Source of the DNA: Bdellovibrionales bacterium
GTDB taxonomy: Bacteria; Bdellovibrionota; Bdellovibrionia; Bdellovibrionales; UBA1609
Length of the DNA: 64,000 nucleotides
Assembly: GCA_027459485.1 (NCBI GenBank)
Contig: DAIDIG010000009.1
Coordinates: 38,123-102,122, forward strand
Direction: 5' to 3'
Positions 45,045 through 53,417 of this stretch are shown here, one piece after another; the first letter of the stretch is position 1, and each line of letters opens with the position of its first letter. Both the position numbers and the translations under genes were made by a program. A model generated the notes under the pieces. The model was not told the DNA's origin and made no database searches. It saw only the letters and a list, made by a program, of their open reading frames with translations.

Positions 45045-45626
45045 TTATTTTCTTCGTCTGGGTCTTTTGGATTTTGAGTTCATCCTCGTCGCTCTTTTTT
45101 TAATTGCTTTAGATTTGCCAGTACCATCTCCTGGCAGCACCATAGCCACTAGGTTTTCCCCAACCGAGTTAATTCTAAAATGTCCCCGGTCGCCGGCGTT
45201 ATCTAGCAATCCCATGTTTTTTGCATTAGTTAGTACTTGTGATGGGCGTGGTGGACGCTTTCGATTTGCTAATCGAATTGCGTCGGTTAAATCAGTTGAG
45301 TTTATTGCATCTTTTTTTTGGTCATCTGGAGCTTCGAAAGTGTAGTAGTAAGCAATAGTTGCAGCGAGCTGTATATCATTTTTTGGATTCTTTTCTTCAA
45401 TAAATGATCTTATATTGTTAGATCTTTGTTTTGGAGCTTGTATCCCAGAGCCCTGGCTGCTACGTGCGGGATCATTTGGATTTTCTGGAGGCAAAATTTG
45501 AACTCCGGCTGAGCCGCCAAATAGCGCAGAAACTGCTGCGAATACTTTAGCAATGTCATCTTGACCCAGATTCTTAACCAGGTCATATATTTTTCCGACT
45601 AATGTTCCGATGTTTTCATCCGACAT
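45045..45626 (-). CDS. Hypothetical protein with winged-helix-like middle and basic tail, 193 aa
   Basis: No named family is recognised. Residues about 70-165 ('NIRSFIEEKNPKNDIQLAATIAYYYTF' then 'DLTDAIRLANRKRPPRPSQVLTNAKNMGLLDNAGDRGHFRINSVGENLVAMVLP') look like a DNA-binding winged-helix domain. The last 25 residues are very basic ('KSKAIKKRATRMNSKSKRPRRRK'), fitting nucleic-acid binding. CGGAGG precedes the ATG and the upstream truncated mrr ends 10 nt before. Probably a regulator or adaptor of the same system. Confidence 0.5.
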   Translation of the reverse strand: MSDENIGTLVGKIYDLVKNLGQDDIAKVFAAVSALFGGSAGVQILPPENPNDPARSSQGSGIQAPKQRSNNIRSFIEEKNPKNDIQLAATIAYYYTFEAPDDQKKDAINSTDLTDAIRLANRKRPPRPSQVLTNAKNMGLLDNAGDRGHFRINSVGENLVAMVLPGDGTGKSKAIKKRATRMNSKSKRPRRRK

Positions 45627-45636
45627 GTTACCTCCG

Positions 45637-46293
45637 CTATTCGGTTAAAAATTTCACATCCAAGCCTAGGCGGTCCTCGTTAATAATTCCGTCAATGCCC
45701 TCGTCTCCGCTCTGTCCAATTGCCCTTCCAGCTTCCTTGCGAGATCCGCCGTATCCCATTTTCACGATAGTATCGACCACAAGGCGCTCGAAGAACTGAG
45801 GGCTACAAGACTTTACTTTGTCGAGGAGCTCGTCAAGGAGACTTGCTTTCAGCTCTTGGTAGGACTCTTCAAGGAGTTCTTCTGGGGTGGACGAGTCCAT
45901 TGCGCTAGAAGTAGAATTTAATGGAGCCGTGCCATTATCTTTGTTGTGCTCAACAGATCGAAAAGCCTCAAATTCTGGAAAGCGATTTAGAAACGCAATA
46001 TTAATTGTTGACGGATTTTCAGCCAGTACTTGGCGCCATCGTTCAGTAATTTCGATCATGCCTCTTTGTGGCGATGCGAGTAGACCCGCCTTTTTCATGT
46101 ATGTCCGAGCCCATCCGACTCTGTTAGCAATTACTTCCTGCTTACCACTGGGCAGGAGCGTGGATCGCTCTTCTTTACCAAGGTTAAAATCTTTGGAGAT
46201 ACGGTCGATCGCATTTCTAACTGAAATGGGGCTGTTTTGTGCGACTAGGCACAATAGTGGCAGCATTACCGTCTGGTAGTCTGGGATGGACAT
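45637..46293 (-). CDS. Mrr-type restriction protein truncated before its catalytic Lys, 218 aa
   Basis: The Mrr N-terminal winged-helix domain is intact (residues 1-100, 'VIANRVGWARTYMKKAGLLASPQRGMIEIT'). The start of the catalytic domain 'CSPQFFERLVVDTIVKMGYGG' and 'GDEGIDGIINEDRLGLDV' are present, including the first Asp of the D-QxK site. The frame then ends within four residues. Full-length Mrr is about 300 residues and continues with 'QAKRW'. So the Lys and the second half of the nuclease domain are missing, and the next gene's ribosome site follows the stop directly. AGGAG precedes the ATG. It may bind modified DNA without cutting, or act with a partner. Heads the operon. Confidence 0.75.
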   Translation of the reverse strand: MSIPDYQTVMLPLLCLVAQNSPISVRNAIDRISKDFNLGKEERSTLLPSGKQEVIANRVGWARTYMKKAGLLASPQRGMIEITERWRQVLAENPSTINIAFLNRFPEFEAFRSVEHNKDNGTAPLNSTSSAMDSSTPEELLEESYQELKASLLDELLDKVKSCSPQFFERLVVDTIVKMGYGGSRKEAGRAIGQSGDEGIDGIINEDRLGLDVKFLTE

Positions 46294-46690
46294 GAATTCT
46301 CCTGATGAACAAGCTCAAACTCTCTTCGACCATAAACGAAATCTACTTTATATGCGTAGTGGCTGGACTTTCGTCACAAGTAAAAGAAGTTTCCAACTTT
46401 AACTTCGGTTCTCAGATAAAAGTTTACGAAAATCTGAGCCTCCAGGACTGTCTCCACAGAGTTTCTGGTGAGTGGGACCGACAGACGGGCCTTTCGTTTT
46501 TGAGGTGCGTTGGATGAGGCGGGTGGATAAGCTCGAATATTAGATCCATTAGTGGCGGGCCATGCGAGTGCATTACCGGGTGCTTTATTGCTATTCAAAA
46601 TAAAGATACACGTCGCGATGTGACGCAGGCATGTCCGATAATCAGACAGACGCTCCATTATTCGATATCATCATGGTATGTTCTCCGGCC
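46294..46690. other. Divergent intergenic region between the mrr-like operon and vsr
   Basis: About 400 nt between two divergent defence operons. It must contain both promoters. Short open frames at 46305-46517 (+) and 46374-46658 (-) have no recognisable sequence and no convincing ribosome site. I found no controller-protein gene for the restriction-modification system here. Confidence 0.45.
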
Positions 46691-47113
46691 ATGGACACGT
46701 TGACTAGGGCTCAACGAAGCGAGCGAATGAGACTAGTGAAATCGCGAGGTACGACACCTGAGCTTTTGGTAAAGCGTTTGCTGAAATCCATGCGCCTCAA
46801 ATTCAATACCCATGACGCATCTGTACCCGGCAGTCCAGATTTTGTATTCCGCCGACAGGGAAAGGTGATCTTCGTTCATGGGTGCTTTTGGCATAGGCAC
46901 GCATCGTGTCACAACGGTCGGCGCCTACCGAAATCTCGGCTGGATTTCTGGAAAATAAAGTTAGATAAAAATAGAAGACGAGATTTGCGAATTCTTCGTC
47001 AACTCAATCGGTTAGGGTGGAGCTATCTCGTAATTTGGGAATGCCAACTTAATCCGCCGGAGCGAATAGAAAAACGAATTCGCGTTTTTCTCAAAAAGCG
47101 GGGGACTAATTGA
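46691..47113 (+). CDS. vsr: Very short patch repair endonuclease (Vsr), 140 aa
   Basis: Nicks DNA 5' of T in T:G mismatches left by deamination of 5-methylcytosine, and so accompanies C5 methylases. The ATG at 46691 gives the family N-terminus 'MDTLTRAQRSERMRLVKSRGTTPE'. Start codons at 46673 or 46631 would extend it. 'VPGSPDFVFRRQGKVIFVHGCFWHRHASC' contains the catalytic Asp (Asp51 equivalent) and the His/Cys zinc-site region. Overlaps the methylase start by four nt (TTGA). Confidence 0.92.
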   Translation: MDTLTRAQRSERMRLVKSRGTTPELLVKRLLKSMRLKFNTHDASVPGSPDFVFRRQGKVIFVHGCFWHRHASCHNGRRLPKSRLDFWKIKLDKNRRRDLRILRQLNRLGWSYLVIWECQLNPPERIEKRIRVFLKKRGTN

Positions 47114-48342
47114 ATTCAGTCGAACTGTTTACTGGGGCTGGTGGTTTAGCTCTTGGCGTATCTTCGTGCGGGTTCAAGCATCTTGCCGTCGTCGAATGGG
47201 ACCGCGATGCTTGTAATACGGTTCGACTCAATCAAGCAAAAGCTAACTCGCTGACGCGACATTGGCCCCTTCATGAAATGGATGTGACTAAGTTCGATTT
47301 TAAAGCGATTCGTGAAGACATCGATTTACTCGGCGGTGGCCCCCCGTGCCAACCGTTCTCATTGGCCGGTAAACATAGAGGTCATACCGATGAACGCAAT
47401 ATGTTCCCGCAAGTTTTTCGCGCCGTCCGTGACCTTCGCCCAAAGGCGGTATTGATCGAAAATGTTAAAGGCTTGGCCCGAGCATCTTTTCGTGACTACT
47501 TAAATTATATTTTGCTTCAACTAAGAACGCCTCAAATTCAACGACGAAAAGATGAAGACTGGTGCGAGCATTCGGCTCGCCTTTTCAAGGCTAGAGTCAG
47601 TCAGATGACCAATCTAGAATATGATGTTCAAGTAAAACTGATTAACTCCGCCGATTACGGCGTGCCTCAAAAACGCGAGCGAGTCATCATTGTGGGATTC
47701 CGTCGCGATCTCAGAGTAAAGTGGTCGTATCCGATCGCGACCCATTCTCACGAAGCACTTTTGTATTCGCAATGGGTGACCGGCGAATATTGGGATCGGC
47801 ATAAAATTTTAAAAAAAGATCGGCCCACAACGCCGAAACGTTATCTGAAAAAAATTGAAAGTATGAAGGGCTTGTTGATCCCGCCGCCGGAATTACCCTG
47901 GGTAACGGTACGCGACGCTTTAGCGGGGTTGCCTTGCCCAGAGAAAGAGGCGAAGAATCCCAGCTTTGAAAATCATCTGTTTAACCCTGGCGCGAAATCG
48001 TATCAGGGCCACACTGGCAGCCCGCTTGATGAGCCCGCCAAAACATTAAAGGCCGGCGACCACGGAGTTCCAGGAGGCGAAAATATGCTACTGCGACCCG
48101 ACGGCTCCATCCGCTACTTCACAGTGAGGGAGTGCGCGCGCCTGCAAACCTTTCCAGATGATTATGTTTTTTCAGGCGCATGGTCGGAATCCATGAGGCA
48201 ACTCGGCAACGCAGTACCGATGAAGCTCGCTCAAATCGTCGCCAACAAAATCAAAGAAGAGTTAATTGCAGCGAAAAAACGCGCGAAAGCGACACCCGAA
48301 AGGAATCCCCGCATTGAAGAACCCGCCCTACAATCCCCTTGA
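47110..48342 (+). CDS. DNA (cytosine-5) methyltransferase, 410 aa
   Basis: Type II modification enzyme. The TTG start overlaps the vsr stop. C5-methylase motifs in order: I 'ELFTGAGGLALG', IV 'GGGPPCQPFS' with the catalytic Cys, VI 'ENVKG', VIII 'QKRERVIIVGF', the target-recognition region (about residues 215-330) and X 'RQLGNAVPM'. The neighbouring nuclease is Eco29kI-like, which would predict CCGCGG as the site. The specificity of this enzyme is inferred from that. The end overlaps the nuclease gene. Confidence 0.94.
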   Translation: MNSVELFTGAGGLALGVSSCGFKHLAVVEWDRDACNTVRLNQAKANSLTRHWPLHEMDVTKFDFKAIREDIDLLGGGPPCQPFSLAGKHRGHTDERNMFPQVFRAVRDLRPKAVLIENVKGLARASFRDYLNYILLQLRTPQIQRRKDEDWCEHSARLFKARVSQMTNLEYDVQVKLINSADYGVPQKRERVIIVGFRRDLRVKWSYPIATHSHEALLYSQWVTGEYWDRHKILKKDRPTTPKRYLKKIESMKGLLIPPPELPWVTVRDALAGLPCPEKEAKNPSFENHLFNPGAKSYQGHTGSPLDEPAKTLKAGDHGVPGGENMLLRPDGSIRYFTVRECARLQTFPDDYVFSGAWSESMRQLGNAVPMKLAQIVANKIKEELIAAKKRAKATPERNPRIEEPALQSP

Positions 48343-48955
48343 TAAAAAGAATTTAGGTAAAAGCATTGCCGAGTCCATGCTTGTTGGAGAGGTCCATCCG
48401 CTTCCGCCTAAGGAATTTGAGGGTGCGGGAATTTACGCCATTTACTACATTGGCGACTTTGCACCTTATATGAAATTGAAAGAAAAGAATCTGAAAGAAA
48501 ATTACTCTTCGCCGATATATGTCGGCAAAGCTGTGCCAGCGGGCGCTCGACGCGGCGGTTTAGGTTTGGATGCTAAACCTGGCAAAGTGCTTTTCAAGCG
48601 TTTACAGGAACACGCGGATAGCATCGAACAGACGTCAAATCTCAAACTTTCTGATTTCAAGTGCCGATTTCTTTCAGTGGATGACATCTGGATACCACTA
48701 GGCGAGTCACTGTTAATAGAAATGTTTCAGCCGCTTTGGAACCACAAAATCGATGGCTTCGGTAATCATGATCCTGGCGCAGGCCGCCACAAGGGAAAGC
48801 GGTCAGCATGGGACGTTATTCATCCCGGTCGCTCGTGGGCTAAAAAACTCCAGCCAAACGCAAATACCATGAGCGAACTTCTCAAGGAAGCAAAAGAATT
48901 TTTAGCTGCCGAAAAACGGCCATCGACGACCGTAAAAATTCCGAAAGATGTATAG
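48314..48955 (+). CDS. Eco29kI-family type II restriction endonuclease, 213 aa
   Basis: GIY-YIG nuclease. TTG at 48314 (with AAAGGA 9 nt upstream) gives 'MKNPPYNPLDKKNLGKSIAE' and a length close to R.Eco29kI (214). An earlier TTG at 48266 lacks a ribosome site. Active-site pattern: Tyr in 'GAGIYAIYY', Tyr in 'PIYVGKAV', Arg and His in 'FKRLQEHADS', Glu in 'LGESLLIEMF' and Asn in 'PLWNHKIDGFGNHDPGAG'. Eco29kI cuts CCGC/GG. Overlaps the methylase by 29 nt, so nuclease synthesis depends on methylase translation. Confidence 0.9.
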   Translation: MKNPPYNPLDKKNLGKSIAESMLVGEVHPLPPKEFEGAGIYAIYYIGDFAPYMKLKEKNLKENYSSPIYVGKAVPAGARRGGLGLDAKPGKVLFKRLQEHADSIEQTSNLKLSDFKCRFLSVDDIWIPLGESLLIEMFQPLWNHKIDGFGNHDPGAGRHKGKRSAWDVIHPGRSWAKKLQPNANTMSELLKEAKEFLAAEKRPSTTVKIPKDV

Positions 48956-49000
48956 TCACGGCTTTTGCTGTGACGTGCGAAGCAATCTCGATACGCTTAT

Positions 49001-50554
49001 TCACAGGACCACAATCTGTATCCGTGCAAGCTCACCCTTAGGCAATAGATAAACTCCGCTCTTGCGACAACGGGTGCGGATCTCCGAATCATCGAAATGT
49101 CCGGTTACGAGATACCGACGACCGCTATCAGGAAGACGGTCAAGTATATCGAGGCCACTAACGCTCGATTTAATATCATAGTCGAAAAGATAGTGTATCC
49201 GACCGGCGGTCGGCGCGGGCATCCGAAGTAGTTTTTCAACTTCAGCGTCCGACGATGCAAACTGGGCCTGTTCGAGGGCGCCGACTTCTTCAAGGCGCAT
49301 TTTCCACAAACTGTGAGCTGATTGTTGGTCGTCCAAGATTATAAGGCGATCATCTTTCGCGAATTTCAAACGCGGAATATACCAACTTGCACGATCTTCT
49401 ATGGGTAATCGAATCAGTACAGTTGTCGATTGGCCGGGAGTAGACGTAGCGCTAATTTGTCCGCCCCATCTCTCGATCCGCGCCTTCGCGTGGTGAAGTC
49501 CAATTCCGGATCCAGTAGGTTTTCCGCTCGAAAAGCCGTATTCAAAAATTCGAGGCAAGATTTCGGGAGAGATACCGGAGCCAGAGTCATCGATACTAAT
49601 TTGAACTTCGGGTCCGATGTCGCGGGCAGCAATTGTGATCTGACCGCGTCCCGAGATGGCATCAACTGAATTACTAACGATGTTGGCAAGCAGCGCGCGG
49701 AGTTCGTGTGGCACATGATGGATCAACGCGGACACGATTGAATCGTCGATATCATAGGTGAAGCGTATTCGTTTTGGAATTGTAACCGAAATTTCGCGCA
49801 ATGCTTGAATTAGTGTGTCGTAAATTTCTGACGACTCGTTTTTGGCAATGTCGTTGGGCACTTTGGTTTCGTCGAGCGCCGAAACGATAGAATTTATTTG
49901 TGAGATCGAACTTAGAATAAGTTCGCGATCGGCCTTAACCGAATCAGGGAGTCGGGCCGGTATTCTCATAAGTGCAGCCAGAGGAGTCCGAAGATTATGG
50001 CGCACTTCGCGCGCGATGTCGGCTTTCGCCTGCGCTTCAGCTCCTTTCATTTCCTTTTCAAGCTGCTCGATTAGTTTTTGCTTCATATAGCGCGTCTGAG
50101 GAATCGACACCAAAACAAGAAGCATCCAAATAATCACTGCGTACGGTGCAAGGCGAAGGCGGTTGTATTCGAAGGTGATCGTATCGTGGTAATCGGCGCC
50201 AAGCTCAGTGTCAGCCGACAAGGTGATTTTATTCTTCACGAGATCCCGCCAAAAGGAATTGGACCGGCCAGATACTGAAGCCGGAAGAGTGAAGTTGCGA
50301 CTTCGATCGCTCGACGTAAAGTCGATTCGAGTAAATCCGTTGAGACGTGTATCTTCGAGTGAGAGGCCAACTTCGCGAAAGTCTTCAGCCTGAACAAGAC
50401 GCGTAATGAACTTTGTTGCTTCGCCAGCGATTGAATTTAACTGATATGAATTGATTACCACTGACAGTCCAATGACAACGATCAGTGCGAGCGAGGCCGC
50501 AATCGTCTGTTTCGCCTCAAATTGTCGAATTTTCTGCCGAAGTTCGTTTGTCAT
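49001..50554 (-). CDS. Membrane histidine kinase with degenerate C-terminal receiver, 517 aa
   Basis: Sensor of the YcaO operon. The ATG at 50554 follows GGAGG and overlaps the YcaO stop (ATGA). Two transmembrane helices (residues about 16-36 and 135-155) enclose a sensor domain of about 100 residues. The phospho-His lies in 'IAREVRHNLRTPLAALM', a HisKA-like box with His-Asn. The ATPase domain has 'NIVSNSVDAI', 'DSGSGI' and 'GSGIGLHHAKARIE'. The last 110 residues ('RLIILDDQQSAHSLWKMRL', 'HYLFDYDIKSSVSGLDIL') form a receiver-like domain with an Asp. The likely response regulator is the sigma-54 activator at 53414, four genes upstream in the operon. Confidence 0.85.
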   Translation of the reverse strand: MTNELRQKIRQFEAKQTIAASLALIVVIGLSVVINSYQLNSIAGEATKFITRLVQAEDFREVGLSLEDTRLNGFTRIDFTSSDRSRNFTLPASVSGRSNSFWRDLVKNKITLSADTELGADYHDTITFEYNRLRLAPYAVIIWMLLVLVSIPQTRYMKQKLIEQLEKEMKGAEAQAKADIAREVRHNLRTPLAALMRIPARLPDSVKADRELILSSISQINSIVSALDETKVPNDIAKNESSEIYDTLIQALREISVTIPKRIRFTYDIDDSIVSALIHHVPHELRALLANIVSNSVDAISGRGQITIAARDIGPEVQISIDDSGSGISPEILPRIFEYGFSSGKPTGSGIGLHHAKARIERWGGQISATSTPGQSTTVLIRLPIEDRASWYIPRLKFAKDDRLIILDDQQSAHSLWKMRLEEVGALEQAQFASSDAEVEKLLRMPAPTAGRIHYLFDYDIKSSVSGLDILDRLPDSGRRYLVTGHFDDSEIRTRCRKSGVYLLPKGELARIQIVVL

Positions 50555-51399
50555 TGACGAACCTCCGACTCGTGATCGCGTACAAGCTTGTAGCGGACGG
50601 GGGAAATGGGGCAATCCCGTAGGGATATGATTCCCGAAATGTCGACTGTCTCGCGCACAAGATGCGGCGTCAGTTCTAATGAATTGGAGCTAGAGTTGGG
50701 GCCGGAGGCGCCGTCGACAAACAGAGGCCAAATTCCATTGAGGTAATCTGGGTTGCAGAACCAAGCCTCCTTGTCGGCCTTTACTTCAGCCAAAAAAGTT
50801 TCAGGCGAATCCTTAAAACGGGCGAAATTCGCCAGCGCTTCGCACATTGCTCGTGTGGCGGCCGAATCTAACTCTGAACTCAATGCAAGCCCTAACAATA
50901 ATGGACAGCATTGACGGCCACCAATTAGGCAAACAACTCCAGTCCAATTTGCCGCCGTATTCATTTGATAAAAACTAATTGGAACGTCGGCATTTTGCTT
51001 ATGAAATGCTTCAGCAAGCTTCAGTGTGGCAGTTGCTTTAATCCTTCGAAACGGTTCGTGAGCCAATATTTGCCTTGTAAAATAATACCGCTCAAGGGCT
51101 TCATTTTTTGCGTGATCATCGGCGCTGTTGTGCCCCGATACCGCGAAACCTTCTGAAGAAAAGCGAAGCGACTGGCAAATGAACCGCTCGATTGCTTCCG
51201 ACGAAGCTTTTTCAACAGCGAGATCTTGGTCGAAGTCTATCCCGCGTCCAACAGATTCGATGTCACCCACAGAAATTCGAGCTTCAAAATCATAAAGTCC
51301 GCGAAAATACCGCGTAGGCCACGTGTATTCGGTGAAGCGCGGGTTCATGGTGGTTCGTCGTTTGACGAGCCATTTGGTTAATTTCGTTTTATCAGCCAT
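50551..51399 (-). CDS. Short YcaO-domain protein, 282 aa
   Basis: YcaO proteins use ATP to activate peptide-backbone amides, forming azolines, thioamides or amidines, or to aid RimO. The family ATP/Mg motifs are here: 'GRGIDFDQDLAVEKASSEAIERF' and 'SADDHAKNEALERYYF', each ending in the E-x2-E-R box, and a third 'SAATRAMCEALANFARF' in the place of the 'AlteAaqSR' helix, with the Arg shifted or lost. At 282 residues it is shorter than typical YcaO enzymes and lacks the Pro-rich C-terminus of cyclodehydratases. No E1-like or TfuA partner is nearby. The start overlaps the solute-binding gene by 22 nt. The substrate could be the secreted repeat protein at 52935, which is inference. Confidence 0.75.
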   Translation of the reverse strand: MADKTKLTKWLVKRRTTMNPRFTEYTWPTRYFRGLYDFEARISVGDIESVGRGIDFDQDLAVEKASSEAIERFICQSLRFSSEGFAVSGHNSADDHAKNEALERYYFTRQILAHEPFRRIKATATLKLAEAFHKQNADVPISFYQMNTAANWTGVVCLIGGRQCCPLLLGLALSSELDSAATRAMCEALANFARFKDSPETFLAEVKADKEAWFCNPDYLNGIWPLFVDGASGPNSSSNSLELTPHLVRETVDISGIISLRDCPISPVRYKLVRDHESEVRQ

Positions 51400-52925
51400 A
51401 ACTGGTTATTCGCGTAGAATTGTGAAAGGTCGATGCGCCACGGTTTTCTTGCCAGCGCTGTATACGGCGAGGCCACGAGCGGCACAATAACGGGCTCAGT
51501 GAGTGCATCGAAGTGTAGCTTTTGAAGCTCTCTCATGCGTGCGTCGCGATCGTTGATCGACATATAGTGGGCAATCCATTTCGCGCGCTCGGGTTTCGTA
51601 AGACCCAGTAGGCCGGCATTCAATGAATATGAAATGAGATTGATGTCTTCCATAAATGAAGTGTCAGTGCTTGCGATAAATGCATGCGGCATATCGTCGA
51701 GTGACGGGTATGTTCGAAAATCAGGAACGTGGGTTTCATTATAAACATTTGCTTCAGGCAGGTATTTTTGGATGGCGCTCTGCCAAATAGCTGTATCGCC
51801 ACGACGAATTAGTCCCAACTTAATTTTTGTGTCGGGTCTTTTGTTAGCGCGATTAGCGTCGGCGGGTACGAAAAGTGCGGCGAGCTTTTTCTTTTGAGTG
51901 GCATCTAGACCGCCACCGCCTAAGTTCGGAAAGAACTCTGAAACCTCCTCGTAGCCGGAGGCTGGTTTGTAGATGTCACGAAAAGCTTCGCGAACCATTC
52001 TGCCAATGTAGAGGCGCCGGTCCTTCGACAGGTTTTTGAGACCGCGTTCGGTGAACACAAGAAGCATCTCTTGAATATTCATCGACTTAAAAAGATTAAA
52101 TTCAGGATGCAATCGGGCGAACGGCAGTACGTCTTCGGCCCGCGCTGAGTCTACTGTGGTGATCAGATCGACTTTGTTATTCAAAATGGCATCGAGGCTA
52201 GCGCCAGCCGTTAGCTCTGGCACAAGTTGAACAATCTGCGGGATATCTTTGCTTGCGTGGTAGTGGTGTGGATTCAGTTTTAGTTCAATTCGGCCATCGC
52301 CGTCGTCTTTTGCAACGTAATACGGTCCGCTAGTTTCTTTGAAATTTACAATCTTAAGTGTAGTCGGGTCACAACTTGATCGGGGGATGATCGCGAAATC
52401 TATCGCGGCGAGCATCGGAAGTAGGAATGGCTTTTTCTCACTTGCCTTGATAATAACAGTGTTGCCCTCGCTTTGAATATCGGGGCAATCATCTTCAACT
52501 GTTTTCAGTTGGATACCAGGGCAAACCAAGTCTTTAAAATTACCGTGTGTGTTGCCGGTTAGCACTAAAAGGCGCTTAAGAGAAAAGACAACGTCTGCCG
52601 CCGTAATCGGCGTGCCGTTTTCAGTTTTCAAGTTATCGCGAATTTTTAGATGCAGCTCGTTTCCGACCCAATCAGCTCTTTCAGCGACGCCGGATTGGAG
52701 GTCGCCTGCTCGATCAAATTCTACAAGCGGCGAAAATACATTTTCTAAAAAAATATATTCGTATGCAAAATGAATCTTTGTCGGCTCATACGCCGTCGCC
52801 GATTGAGCTACTGGGAAGGAGACCCGTAGAACCTCATCTTTATCCGTTGAATTCTTCATATAAAAATATGCTCCTCCAATTAATCCAACAACTATGAGAA
52901 TACCAATGAGCCGAATCGATGACAT
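51378..52925 (-). CDS. Extracellular solute-binding protein family 5 (peptide-type), membrane-anchored, 515 aa
   Basis: Periplasmic peptide/nickel-type binding protein. AAGGAC precedes the ATG. The N-terminus is one transmembrane helix ('LIGILIVVGLIGGAYFYM') without a lipobox, so it is anchored in the inner membrane. Family features: 'VFSPLVEFDRAGDLQSGVAERADW', 'LHLKIRDNLKTENGTPITAADVVFSLKRLL' and 'ETSGPYYVAKDDGDGRIELKLNPHHY'. No permease or ATPase genes are nearby, so it may be a ligand receptor feeding the kinase at 49001 rather than an importer part, which is inference. Confidence 0.85.
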   Translation of the reverse strand: MSSIRLIGILIVVGLIGGAYFYMKNSTDKDEVLRVSFPVAQSATAYEPTKIHFAYEYIFLENVFSPLVEFDRAGDLQSGVAERADWVGNELHLKIRDNLKTENGTPITAADVVFSLKRLLVLTGNTHGNFKDLVCPGIQLKTVEDDCPDIQSEGNTVIIKASEKKPFLLPMLAAIDFAIIPRSSCDPTTLKIVNFKETSGPYYVAKDDGDGRIELKLNPHHYHASKDIPQIVQLVPELTAGASLDAILNNKVDLITTVDSARAEDVLPFARLHPEFNLFKSMNIQEMLLVFTERGLKNLSKDRRLYIGRMVREAFRDIYKPASGYEEVSEFFPNLGGGGLDATQKKKLAALFVPADANRANKRPDTKIKLGLIRRGDTAIWQSAIQKYLPEANVYNETHVPDFRTYPSLDDMPHAFIASTDTSFMEDINLISYSLNAGLLGLTKPERAKWIAHYMSINDRDARMRELQKLHFDALTEPVIVPLVASPYTALARKPWRIDLSQFYANNQLWLIKRN

Positions 52926-52934
52926 TTGAAGTCC

Positions 52935-53417
52935 TTAGTTATTGCCATTTGAATTGCCCTGTTCGTCGCCGCCATTCAATAGCGCGGGTGGTGTGCTTAA
53001 ATGCGCAGCACCGCCTTGGATGCAAACTGTTAACAAGTGCGAGTTGGCGTTTTTGAGCAGGCCCAATTGCTTGAGCTGAGAAATTACGTCGCCATCGAAC
53101 TGCATACACTCTTTGGAGTCGGCAACGAGAACATTTTCATCAACCAAAATGCTAATGGCCTTTGCAATCTCCATGGCGTTGGCTGGGGCAGGTAGATTCT
53201 GTTGAAAATTCAGGTTGCCATCAAATTGCAGGCAGTCGCGGGAGTCCGTGTCGAGAACGCGCTCATCAACGACGATATCAATCGCGTTGGTGATCTCAAT
53301 TTTCTCTTGCAGTGACAGCGAGCGCTTCGCCTGCGTTTGCGCCGCAGGTTGTGCACCGTAGGTTTTCACACCGGCCATTATAGCCGCGAGAGTAAAGATT
53401 AGATTTTTTGTTTTCAT
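52935..53417 (-). CDS. Secreted Cys-repeat protein, candidate peptide precursor or signal, 160 aa
   Basis: No known family. The signal peptide ends 'KTYGA'. Two 27-residue repeats, 42 residues apart (residues 41-67 and 83-109), read 'EI.(N/K)AI.I.VDE.VL..DS..C(L/M)QFDG'. A third, shorter Cys motif occurs at residue 132 ('CIQGG'). Each has Cys-(Leu/Met/Ile)-Gln. The tail is Gly/Asn-rich. The start overlaps the regulator stop (ATGA), and AGGAG lies upstream. The position next to a YcaO gene and a peptide-binding-type protein suggests a ribosomally made peptide or periplasmic signal. Not established. Confidence 0.55.
   Translation of the reverse strand: MKTKNLIFTLAAIMAGVKTYGAQPAAQTQAKRSLSLQEKIEITNAIDIVVDERVLDTDSRDCLQFDGNLNFQQNLPAPANAMEIAKAISILVDENVLVADSKECMQFDGDVISQLKQLGLLKNANSHLLTVCIQGGAAHLSTPPALLNGGDEQGNSNGNN

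Noticed and set aside
46305..46517. 70-codon plus-strand frame in the mrr-vsr gap
   Set aside because: No ribosome site, no recognisable sequence, and it overlaps the likely promoters of both operons.
46374..46658. 94-codon minus-strand frame in the same gap
   Set aside because: Unusual composition, no ribosome site and no family resemblance.
48266..48955. Longer form of the restriction endonuclease from TTG 48266
   Set aside because: No ribosome site there. The TTG at 48314 has one and gives the length of R.Eco29kI.
48956..48980. GTCACGGC/GCTGTGAC hairpin after the nuclease gene considered as a terminator
   Set aside because: Short imperfect stem with no T-tract. Too weak to list.
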